DNA of 64,000 nt from contig CM043945.1 of the NCBI GenBank assembly GCA_014529385.2, positions 2,516,312 to 2,580,311 on the forward strand, written 5' to 3'. Source of the DNA: Adiantum capillus-veneris (Eukaryota > Streptophyta > Polypodiopsida > Polypodiales > Pteridaceae). Both the position numbers and the translations under genes were made by a program. Positions 56,447 to 64,000 of the stretch are shown here, piece by piece (positions within the stretch are counted from its first letter, which is position 1; the number at the start of each line of letters is the position of its first letter). Under the pieces are notes generated by a model. The model was not told where the DNA came from and ran no database searches. It saw only the letters and a list, made by a program, of their open reading frames with translations.

Positions 56447-56641
56447 CTACCCTTTTCCTATTGGACCGACAAGCCCAGTACTTGACTCTACCAAATAAAT
56501 AATACAACGTATGTCGTAGGTGATAGGGTGTCCGTGAGCCGTGAGGGTTAACATGCCCCCCTTCCTGATGTAGATTCCGTCCTCGGAAGCTATTGAGTGA
56601 AAGCCCGTTATGTCCATGTTGTAGAGCATCTGGATTTGAAT
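56447..56641 (-). CDS. Possible exon or ORF fragment of unknown function
   Basis: A minus-strand frame reads Q-M-L-Y-N-M-D-I-T-G-F-H-S-I-A-S-E-D-G-I-Y and GHPITYDIRCIIYLVESST, with balanced composition unlike the simple repeats around it. Just upstream on the minus strand is a pyrimidine-rich stretch ending ACAG, as at a splice acceptor. It might be a distal part of the accessory ORF of the minus-strand Ty3-type element (57766-58188) or a gene fragment. No family recognised. Confidence 0.3.
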   Translation of the reverse strand: MQIQMLYNMDITGFHSIASEDGIYIRKGGMLTLTAHGHPITYDIRCIIYLVESSTGLVGPIGKG

Positions 56642-56649
56642 CTGTAAGG

Positions 56650-57335
56650 CAAAGTCACTGTTTTATGCAAGCGGAATTATATGGCCATAAATCATGAGAG
56701 GAATGTAAAGTATATGTGGAAATGAGTAAATACAAGATTTATGAAATGTTAGACTGCCATTAAGGACAAATAAATTGCACTTTGAGTAAATTAATTAATC
56801 AAGAGTATTGGGCTTATGGGTGAGTCTATCAATTAGTTAGCTATGACTAAGGTTAAAACAACTACTCTAGTACTAGCTAAGCTAAGAAGATTATCTAAAT
56901 GAAAGATTCCCTAATTGTGCTTTTCAACTTTGATTAGCCAACTAGCTCTCACAACTGCAAACAAAAGCTTGAAATGTTAACTATAAGCTCGATGGAAGTC
57001 TTTTAAATGTCATTCATTTTTTTTTCCTTTTTTACTTTGGTTCACAATCATTTGACATGTGTGCTTATTTTGTATGTCTGGGGCTTTTTGCTTCTCAAAG
57101 AAAAGCGCCCACACTAGGAACCTCTAGGGCTCTAGTACCATAGACAATACATGTGAGTGAATTACCAAATCAAGCCAGGATTTCTCTTCCAACATAAGAT
57201 TTTTCATTTATGGCACTTTGTTTTTTGCTTCCATTTCCTTGGTATTCTCACTAGTGTCTTTTGTTGTTTAAGTGAGCAAGCTTCTCTATGCCTTAAACAT
57301 TCCTAAGGTCTCAAATACTCAGCTAATTTTATCAG
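56650..57335. other. AT-rich stretch, nothing recognised
   Basis: No coding or structural signal that I can support. Confidence 0.4.
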
Positions 57336-57410
57336 CTAGGCCTAGTGGTCAAGTAAATGAGTTAAACTAAAGTCACGGTCTCCTAATCTCAAGGCTCATC
57401 CATAAGATTA
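57336..57410 (+). repeat. Possible SINE head (GGCCTAGTGGTCAA type)
   Basis: AGGCCTAGTGGTCAAGTAAA followed by CACGGTCTCCTAATCTCAAG resembles the start of many plant tRNA-derived SINEs, which begin with a GGCCTAGTGGTCAA-like box A region and have G-G-T-C-T-C-x-G-G-T-T-C-A-A about 35 nt on. The box B part is weak. Confidence 0.35.
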
Positions 57411-57765
57411 AACTCTAGTTCCATCAACTTAAGCAAAGACAAATTTATACATCTATAATGGCAGATAACAAACATAACTATTGCTATCAAACAAACCATG
57501 AAAAATTATTATTAGCAATTATACATATCCACCAACATGAATCATGGAAAGTAGTACACCTGGAGGTATGGAGTTGCTCATTTTGTTGAAGCAAATGTCC
57601 TCAGCCATGTGGATGGAAATCCATATAAGTCCTACCTAACAATTCCAAACAACAAGCACTATACCTCTAGGAGGCATGTCAGTGTGAAAAAATTAAAACT
57701 CCTAGAAAACAAACTCAAAACACAATCCAGACCCCTAACCTACCTATCTATCATCCCTTTTAGAA
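57411..57765. other. Non-coding 3' region of the minus-strand Ty3-type element or flank
   Basis: No LTR, polypurine tract or coding motif identified. Confidence 0.35.
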
Positions 57766-58188
57766 TCAAGGAAAGAGGATATTATATAAACTGGGTAGCC
57801 ACCCTAAGGCTAGGCCTCTATCCTCATCATCTAGATAAACAAAATCATTTTCCGCGAGGCCATAGTCTTCCTCGGTCTCTATTATTTCTTCTTCATCATC
57901 GTCTTGCGCAAGCATGCTAATCAAGAACCTCTCGATGCGTGGATACTCATCTTGTGCAAAAGAATATGCATGTGCCATTGGGGAAACATTTGCTACTGGA
58001 TAGGGATCACTAATTATCCATAGACGCATCAGCCATTCTAACTCCTCAAAATTTCTCTCACGCGCAAGTCTCTGTACCAAATCCCATTTGCAAGAAAGTA
58101 CAGGATAGTAGATGTGAAACACTTGAGAAAAAGAAAACGGATACCTTTCATAAAAAATAGAAGCGCATGCCTCTGGTGAACTAGCCAT
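57766..58188 (-). CDS. Accessory ORF downstream of minus-strand Ty3-type pol
   Basis: 140 codons from ATG at 58188 (M-A-S-S-P-E-A-C-A-S-I-F-Y-E-R). Features: an aromatic-rich N-terminal half (FSFSQVFHIYYPVLSC, EELEWLMRLWIISDPYPVAN) and a very acidic C-terminal part (D-D-D-E-E-E-I-I-E-T-E-E-D). No family recognised and no similarity seen to the 1085-residue ORF of the plus-strand element. It lies in the same position, after pol and its polypurine tract. A TATA box 190 bp upstream suggests its own transcript. It may be the first exon of a longer protein. Confidence 0.45.
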   Translation of the reverse strand: MASSPEACASIFYERYPFSFSQVFHIYYPVLSCKWDLVQRLARERNFEELEWLMRLWIISDPYPVANVSPMAHAYSFAQDEYPRIERFLISMLAQDDDEEEIIETEEDYGLAENDFVYLDDEDRGLALGWLPSLYNILFP

Positions 58189-58375
58189 CTCTGAGAATAC
58201 AACTAGATTTGGTTAGGTCTTTAAAACATGAGTTGTTTTTGTGTGCTGCTTGATGTGACATGGTGAATTTGGAATTATGTATAGGATCTGATATGGTGCT
58301 CTCTCATTGCTAGTCGCTCTTGCTCTTTTACTATTTGTTATCTTTTTTTGTTTGTTTGCTAGAACTAGTATAAGG

Positions 58376-58386
58376 CTTTATATATA
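58376..58386 (-). promoter_or_regulatory. TATA box upstream of accessory ORF
   Basis: The minus strand reads TATATATAAAG about 190 bp upstream of the ATG at 58188 and about 80 bp downstream of the polypurine tract. It could drive a separate accessory transcript, or be an LTR promoter if the tract marks a 3' LTR. Confidence 0.45.
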
Positions 58387-58463
58387 CATTCGCTAGGATT
58401 GGAGATTGAGAGGTCAGGGAGGAACGTTGAGAGGGAAGAAAGTGAATGATGGATGTCAGCAAA

Positions 58464-58479
58464 CTCTCCCCCCTTCCTT
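58464..58479 (-). other. Polypurine tract after pol
   Basis: The minus strand reads AAGGAAGGGGGGAGAG soon after the end of the pol frames. Corresponds in position to 46366-46381 in the plus-strand relative. Confidence 0.6.
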
Positions 58480-58499
58480 GGGTAGGTCATACCTTTTGG

Positions 58500-59431
58500 A
58501 ATGATGTTGTTACCTTTTGAAACCAATTGTTCCAAGTTTTTATGGGTGAAGGCTTTAACCAATAGTTTTTGACCGCCCTATGCGTTTCATCTAGTTGCAA
58601 GGGTGGTAAGGTACTCTCCCATGATTTTATTTGCAACGTTGTTGTAGGTGGTGAACTTACAGCTGGAGGTGCAAACTCTTCCTTGTTTGTATGGATATGT
58701 ACAATGGTAGGTGGACGTTGTGTCGAAGCTTCTGTTTTCGTATAGGAACTACATGAAGAGCAAGAAGCTTCATTTGACTTCCATGTTCCTGAGCTAGGTG
58801 GAACAAATCGTTCTTTCTTTGGTACCCAAACTAGCTCTGGAGCGGGTGTATAGAATTCCGTGATTTTTTCCTTTCTGCGATTTTAAAATTGTTTTGGAGC
58901 CACAGGATTGGGCTTACATGGACCAAGTGACAGGTAAGAGTACAATTTACGTTTGGGCACCCAGATTTGATCATTTCCTTCATAGTATCCTTGGACTTCC
59001 AATAGTTTTTTAGGAATCCATCGCAACATTTTCTTACTTTTCTTGGAGCGAGTGGGACGTTTCTTACAAGGCTTTTGTTTTTTAGCATCAACCATGGTCA
59101 CTAAAGAAGCTTTAGGGACCCACTTGTATGTTTTCTTTGTTATATTAGGATGGGTCTTGTGTGTCTCAAGCTTTCTTTCAACTACATGAGTTGAAGCTCT
59201 AGAGACTTGGGCTATGGGGACATATGGTTCAACCTCTTGGACCTGCAATGTCTTGGGTTTTATTTCCTTAAGATGCAATATCTCCGGGAATAAGGCTTGA
59301 GTGGTAGGGCTAAGAGTTGGTTTTTGTGTTGTGACACCCCCAGTCCCCCAATCAATAGTGCATTTGGTGGCTATCATCCACGTGCGTCCTAGGTTTATAT
59401 TACCCTCCATAGTTCCAGTAGTCATGACCAA
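58500..59431 (-). pseudogene. pol: Pol tail with W-(I/V)-P-K repeats
   Basis: Minus-strand frame 58883-59431, then a shifted frame. The start completes the protease-like domain (N-I-N-L-G-R-T-W, C-T-I-D-W-G). Then comes a basic tail with tryptophan motifs Y-K-W-V-P-K, L-R-W-I-P-K-K, Q-I-W-V-P-K-R and, in the shifted frame, E-L-V-W-V-P-K-K-E-R-F. The spacing (about 30-60 residues) and basic context match the KQIWIPK tail of the plus-strand element. A frameshift near 58885 breaks it. Confidence 0.75.
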
Positions 59432-59643
59432 AAAGTCTTGAGCTACAACCCCATTGTCATAATTGACAGAAATGTGTCAGATTCCAAAAACCGCAGTTTT
59501 TTTCTTGTTGACACCCTTGACTTGGATAATACTCTCAGATAGAGGTGACTTCCCTAACTGACACCAAACTCCATATGACAACAAATTATACTTAGCACCC
59601 GTGTCGAATAAGGCGTTATATAGCACTTTTCCATAAGCACTAT
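59432..59643 (-). pseudogene. pol: Second (post-integrase) aspartic-protease-like domain
   Basis: The minus strand reads Y-N-A-L-F-D-T-G-A-K-Y-N-L-L-S-Y-G-V-W, the retropepsin-like D-T-G-A motif, then L-G-K-S-P-L-S-E and K-G-V-N-K-K-K-T-A-V-F-G-I. One in-frame stop follows before H-I-S-V-N-Y. It is the counterpart of D-S-G-A-Q-A-N-L-L-S at 45327 in the plus-strand element, although the pol N-terminal protease is separate. Confidence 0.8.
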
Positions 59644-60117
59644 TTAACTCATAGGGTATCGTAGAGGCGTGTCAGAGTCCAACCAATCATCCTCTGTTTC
59701 AACGTGGAATGCATGTGTAACTCCAAGGTTAGCCTCTCGTTGGCGTCTTATGCATTGTTGACGCTCTTTCGCCTCAGCTTGAGCTTGTATCTTTTTCAAT
59801 TGTGTTTGTGCCTTGGCTACCTTTTTTTGATGAATGGCACGTAGTTCTTCCTGGCTTAGAGGATCATGATACCTTTTAAATTTGCTCCCATTGAGGAATC
59901 CAATGGTTTCAACTCCATCAAGAGTCTCCACACGAATGGTTCCTTGTGGGGTGATCTCACATACTCTATATGGTCCTTTTCCCGCATATTTCAAGTTTTT
60001 CTTTTCGTTACGCACTCCATACATAAGGACTTTATCACCAACATTGATATCTTTGTTCTTTAGATGACAGTCAAACCATTTCTTCCTCCTATCTTTCTCC
60101 ACAAGTGCATTTTGCAC
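59644..60117 (-). pseudogene. pol: Integrase C-terminal (GPY-like) part
   Basis: 157-codon frame: D-I-N-V-G-D-K-V-L-M-Y-G-V, K-Y-A-G-K-G-P-Y-R-V-C-E-I-T, VETLDGVETIGFLNGSKFKR, then a charged helix A-Q-T-Q-L-K-K-I-Q-A-Q-A-E-A-K-E-R. It has the same layout as the plus-strand element at 44871-45200. It leads directly into the second protease-like domain. Confidence 0.85.
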
Positions 60118-60629
60118 AACTAATTGCCTCTCTTCATTTAGCCTTTCAAGGATATATAATCGCTCAACTAAGGGGTTACCATCCCAACCTTTTGAGAAGC
60201 TACTCGAAGACTAGGAATGACAAACTCCCATGGCATTACTGCTTCTTGTCCATACACCATCTTAAATGGTGTGCAGTTAATGGCAACTTTGTACACAGTA
60301 CGCTAGGCACATAAAGATGATGTAAGCTTTAAATCCCAATTTGTGCGATGAGCTTCCACCGTTTTAGTCAAGATAGAGATTAAGGTATTATTGGTGCTCT
60401 CAGCTTGGCCATTTGCTTGTGGATAATAAGGTGTGGACTTATGGTGAGCTATCATGAAGGTTACTACATTTATAAAATGAGTACCATTGTCACTCACAAT
60501 CTCAAAGGGACAACCAAATCTTGTAATAACGTTCTCAAAGAGAAACTTGGCAGTTGACCTTGCATCAGCCTTACGTGTCGCCCTGGCTTCCGCCCACTTT
60601 GTTACATAGTCAGTGGTAACGATAATATA
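60118..60629 (-). pseudogene. pol: Integrase catalytic core
   Basis: Minus-strand frames give E-I-V-S-D-N-G-T-H-F-I-N (second Asp), YYPQANGQAESTNNTLISIL (Glu) and T-P-F-K-M-V-Y-G-Q-E-A-V-M-P-W-E-F. Stops at about 60303 and 60190 and near 60500-60630 interrupt it. Confidence 0.85.
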
Positions 60630-61099
60630 TCAAGATTGAGTGCTACGAGCTATTGGACTAATTGGGCGTACAAAGTCCAAACCCCATTTTTCAAATGGTT
60701 GAGTCACTTTAATAGAATGTAAGGGCATCCTATCCTTTTGTTGCGTGATCTTGTAACGTTGGCATTCATCACATCCTTTTGCAAAAAGTGATGCATCCTT
60801 GAATAAGGTTGGCCACCAATAGCCTGATTGCAACAACTTTCTAGCTGTTAGTTCCCCCAAGAAATATCCTCCGGCTATACCCATGTGGGCTTCTTGCAAT
60901 ATGTACAAATACTCATCCTCATGGGCACAACGTCTAAGAATATCGTCCTTCCCTAGCCTGTAGAAAGTTCCTGCGATGAGAGAGTAAGGTTCACATTCTT
61001 TTAACAGTTTTTAAGCTATGTCCTTACGAAGCTCTTTGGGTGGAAAACCATTAATTAGAAAGCTCACAATCTTCTCACTCCATTCAGGTATGGTTTCGA
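60630..61099 (-). pseudogene. pol: Integrase zinc-binding module (single copy)
   Basis: L-I-A-G-T-F-Y-R-L-G-K-D-D-I-L-R-R-C, then QEAHMGIAGGYFLGELTARK, Y-W-W-P-T-L and K-G-C-D-E-C-Q-R, ending with K-W-G-L-D-F-V-R-P, where the first catalytic Asp is present. The second His ligand position reads Y. Only one module is present, whereas the plus-strand relative has two in tandem. One in-frame stop lies near 61012. Confidence 0.85.
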
Positions 61100-61792
61100 C
61101 TAGGAATAGAGAAGTATCGGGTAATTCATCATCGACTCCAGTAGGGGCTTCACCATTGGTATACGAGACAAATGATCCGCCATGACATGTCTTTTACCAG
61201 GTCTCACCACAATGGTAAAATCAAACTCAAGGAGAATTAGCAACCATTTTGTAATTCTTCCCCTAGAACAAGGTTTATTTACGAGATACAAAAAGGCTTG
61301 ATGATCAACACAGAAAACAAACTTGTTGGCCAGAAGGTAGTAGCAAAATTTCTTCACTACATAAATCATACCTAAACCTTCTTGCTTTGTAGTGGTGTAG
61401 TTTCTCTCGGCATCATTCAATTGACGACTTGCAAAGCTAATGGGGTAGTCCAATTTATGTTCTCTTGGTTGAGCTAGAACACACCCAATAGCAAAATTTG
61501 ATGCATCAATATGCACATGGAAAATGACATTCCAATCGAGCACTCGTAGAATAGGAGCGCTAGTCAAGGTCTTTTTCAATGACTCATAAGCACGGTCACA
61601 CTCTGCGGTCCAGTGGAACTCAATAAGAAGCTTGTACAAAGGACGAGCTATCTCGAAAAAGTTTAAAATAAACCGTCGGTAATAACCAACATGGCCCATG
61701 AACCTTTGAACTCCCTTATAGTTTGTAGGTGGTGGTAATTCAGCATTGGATTTAATTTTGCTCTCATCTGTGGAAATCCCATTTTTGGACAC
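61100..61792 (-). pseudogene. pol: RNase H domain
   Basis: 230-codon frame: the connection block P-P-P-T-N-Y-K-G-V-Q-R-F-M-G-H-V-G-Y-Y-R-R-F, then H-I-D-A-S-N-F-A-I-G, T-T-K-Q-E-G-L, V-D-H-Q-A-F-L-Y and A-D-H-L-S-R-I. The catalytic D-E-D residues are present. It is broken from reverse transcriptase by stops near 61800. Confidence 0.9.
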
Positions 61793-62470
61793 TATATGCC
61801 CTAAAATGACTCCATGTTTAACCCAAAATTAGCATTTGAAAGGATTTAAGGAGATGCGATACAATCTGCACTTCTCAAACACTTTTCATAAGCATGATAG
61901 CTGTTCTTTCCAAGAGGAATAAACACAAAGGTCATCTAAGAAAGCTTCGCAAAACTCCCTCAAATATTCTCTAAAAGCAGTGTTTATTAATCTTTGAAAG
62001 GTAGCACGGGCATTGCTTAAGCCAAAATCCATAACACGAAATGCAAACACTCCAAATTAGGTTATAAAGGCTGTTTTAGCTTGGTCCTCTAGTGCAATTG
62101 TGATTTGATTGTAGCCAGAGTACCCATCTAAAAAGATATAAGTTTCCTTCCCTGCAACTCTTTCAAGCACATGTTCTGAATATGGCAAGGGGTAATGGTC
62201 TCTCCTAGTGGTGGCATTGACCTTCTTGAGATCCACGCACACTCTGAGTTTCCCATTCTTTTTTGGCACAATCACTATTGGAGACACCCATTCAGAGTGC
62301 TCAATAGGGTATATGAATTCGCATTCCACAAGCTTTTCAATCTCTTTTTGAAAAATCTTTGCATATTTAGGATTCATTGGGTAGGGTCGTTGCTGAACTG
62401 GTTTAGCCATTCTATTCATGGGGATTGTGTGTTGCACCATGGAAGGTGGAACACCTTTCATATCATGATA
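61793..62470 (-). pseudogene. pol: Reverse transcriptase
   Basis: A 134-codon intact frame (62057-62461) holds VPKKNGKLRVCVDLKKVNA and F-L-D-G-Y-S-G-Y-N-Q. After a stop at about 62055 the same frame continues with F-G-L-S-N-A-R-A-T-F-Q-R and E-A-F-L-D-D-L-C-V-Y-S, so the catalytic motif reads F-L-D-D instead of Y-M-D-D. A further stop and a frameshift lie between 61800 and 61900. Confidence 0.9.
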
Positions 62471-63205
62471 TGTCCAAGAAAATATATCCCTGAATTCCTT
62501 GAGAAGTTCTTTAAGTACTCACTCCTCAGTCTCTTCCAAATCTTGGGCAATGAAGACAGGTTTGGACTCTTCTCCTAGATCTGCTAACTCTATTTCCTTA
62601 ACTATCGCTGGGCCATCATAGACTCCATTGCTTCCATCGATAGGTTTCCTTTGAGCCTTTGTATACACAACCTTATGTTCCTTTGTGGTATACGATTTGA
62701 AATGTTCAGGTGCAGGGTGTAAGTCTGTGGGGTCCTGTTGTTATGTGGACTGTGATTTCACTTCCGATTCTTTTTGTTGTTGAGATAACTCTTGATTTTG
62801 TCGTCTCCTTACAGTACGGCTCAACTTTGGCTTCTCTGTAGCATCTAGTTGTGCGACGTCAATGGGTTGTGGACTACACCACATAACCCTTTGAAGGTAT
62901 TCACCCCAGTTATCTACCAACTTCCGATGAGCATCACATGCTCCTATATAATTAAGCCATTCTGCGGTAGATTTCTTTTCATTTATTCTAGCACGCACAT
63001 TTGCTTGATATCTTCGCCTCTTATATCTCTTACTCTTCTTGTCTAATTTTTGATTACGGCCGATCTCTAGTGAAGAGTCACTAGATGAATCACTACTTGT
63101 GTCTTTTGCTCCCTTGGATAGATTGTCATCTAGGGTACCACTAGGCCTTGAATGGTTTGCACTAAGATTTAACTCAGATTCTTCGTCCTCAAAGTCAATT
63201 TCAAT
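62471..63205 (-). pseudogene. pol: Protease-RT linker
   Basis: A charged region with an 85-codon frame (62741-62998: W-L-N-Y-I-G-A-C-D-A-H-R-K-L-V-D-N-W-G-E) and stop-interrupted remainder. No catalytic motif. The plus-strand element has a long linker in the same place. Confidence 0.6.
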
Positions 63206-63634
63206 TCATGATTCTGACCCCAAATCGTGTGGGCTATAGTCTTGTGAGACGCTACTGGTCCCAATGCCAGTCAAACCTTCATCTTGTAGTTCATCAGAAG
63301 CTATATGCATTGCTTCTAGCATATTTAAGGGTACGAGTGGTGGCATTTCATCCCCCTCAGGTGTTACCCAGGTCGTCCCCCTGTTTCCCCAAGTGTCTAT
63401 GGTTTCTGCTAGGTGGACCCGATCCACATTGTCCGACTCAGTCATCCCAGGTAGTACATCCATATAAGGAGAATCATCCCCAATATTAGTGTCCGCTTTA
63501 CACGTGTAACAATATTTCAATGGGGCCGAGTGAACCGTGGTGTCAGATCTATGATCAATTATAAACATGTTTCCTAGAGGATGTGCTCGACCAGTTACAA
63601 GATCCACTCGAATGACAAAATCTTGGAACTGCAA
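63206..63634 (-). pseudogene. pol: Region following the N-terminal protease
   Basis: 142-codon frame starting just after the protease end (L-Q-F-Q-D-F-V-I-R-V-D), then acidic and threonine-rich (D-T-W-G-N-R-G-T-T-W). It is equivalent to the R-N-M-E-T-T-T-R-V region and linker of the plus-strand element. Confidence 0.6.
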
Positions 63635-64000
63635 GTAGACATAGTTTTTAGATCAGCCATGCACCATTTTTGCTTCCCTCATGAAAGGACGTCCTAAGAT
63701 CATCTAAGATTCCATAGTGTGCTTGGAGAAATCCATAACAATGAAGGTAATTCGTATTTTATGTCCAAAGACCTTGATCTTGAGATCTTCTAGCATCCCA
63801 ATAGGTTTAACAATAGACCCATTGGCCATCTTTAATCAAGGATTCCCTTCACAGTTAATCCCTTGGTAGTGATTGGTATGGCTGCATTGGATTCATCTTC
63901 CTCAAAGTATTGTCCCAACTTGTTAAGAGGTATTTCTACAACAGGGTTCTCATCTAGGTTGGGTTGTGGATCTAAGTGTTCCTCCTCTATTGGCATCTAC
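63635..64000 (-). pseudogene. pol: N-terminal protease with active site deleted, running off the window
   Basis: The minus strand reads I-P-L-N-K-L-G-Q-Y-F-E-E-D-E-S-N-A-A-I-P-I and G-L-T-V-K-G-I-L-D, then jumps near 63830 straight to K-M-A-N-G-S-I-V-K-P-I-G. The plus-strand element has about 35 residues here, beginning with the active-site S-G-A. The distal part F-I-V-M-D-F-S-K and M-I-L-G-R-P-F-M-R-E is present with stops. Gag and 5' LTR would lie beyond 64000. Confidence 0.75.

Overview
The window looks like intergenic, repeat-dominated DNA from a large plant nuclear genome. I found no intact host gene. The coding sequence that I can assign belongs to LTR retrotransposons of the Ty1/copia type (primer sites complementary to initiator-Met tRNA, TGGTATCAGAGC) and the Ty3/gypsy type (protease, reverse transcriptase, RNase H, integrase order). 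Most copies are broken, nested or truncated. Long CA/GA/TA microsatellites and tRNA-headed repeats fill much of the rest. The element style suggests a land plant with a repeat-rich genome, possibly a fern or another seed-free vascular plant; that placement is a weak inference.

Layout. 1-6 kb: two blocks (8 and 6 copies) of a unit with a tRNA-like polymerase III promoter head on the minus strand and a CA/GT tail. 7-15 kb: microsatellites, one copia LTR with primer site, decayed copia reverse transcriptase and RNase H pieces, a tandem array with a unit of about 320 bp, and one copy of a repeat called X here. 15.5-17.7 kb: a broken gene of unrecognised family. 18.7-23.4 kb: an array of about 60-bp hairpins split by a 3.2-kb copia element that carries gag but no pol, followed by a 330-bp near-perfect inverted repeat. 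26-37.8 kb: a decayed minus-strand gypsy element split by repeat X, which is itself split by a 5.9-kb LTR element with gag plus unusual non-pol reading frames.

39.6-53.4 kb: the most interesting part, a plus-strand Ty3-type element that has lost its 5' end. Its pol is in four reading-frame pieces. It has two consecutive integrase zinc-binding modules, and after integrase a second aspartic-protease-like domain and a run of W-(I/V)-P-K type motifs. A polypurine tract follows, then a 2.8-kb spacer with five copies of a perfect CATACGCGTATG-centred palindrome. Next come an uninterrupted 1085-codon coiled-coil ORF, a second polypurine tract and a 963-bp 3' LTR. A related minus-strand element (57.8-64 kb, running off the window) has the same post-integrase layout, a polypurine tract, a TATA box and a short downstream ORF. 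53.4-57.7 kb holds microsatellites, a copia LTR end, a GC-rich stretch and two SINE-like tRNA heads.

The best candidate for something undescribed is the shared 3' architecture of the two Ty3-type elements: extra protease-like domain, WIPK repeats, internal polypurine tract and accessory ORF. The palindrome array was seen only in the plus-strand element.
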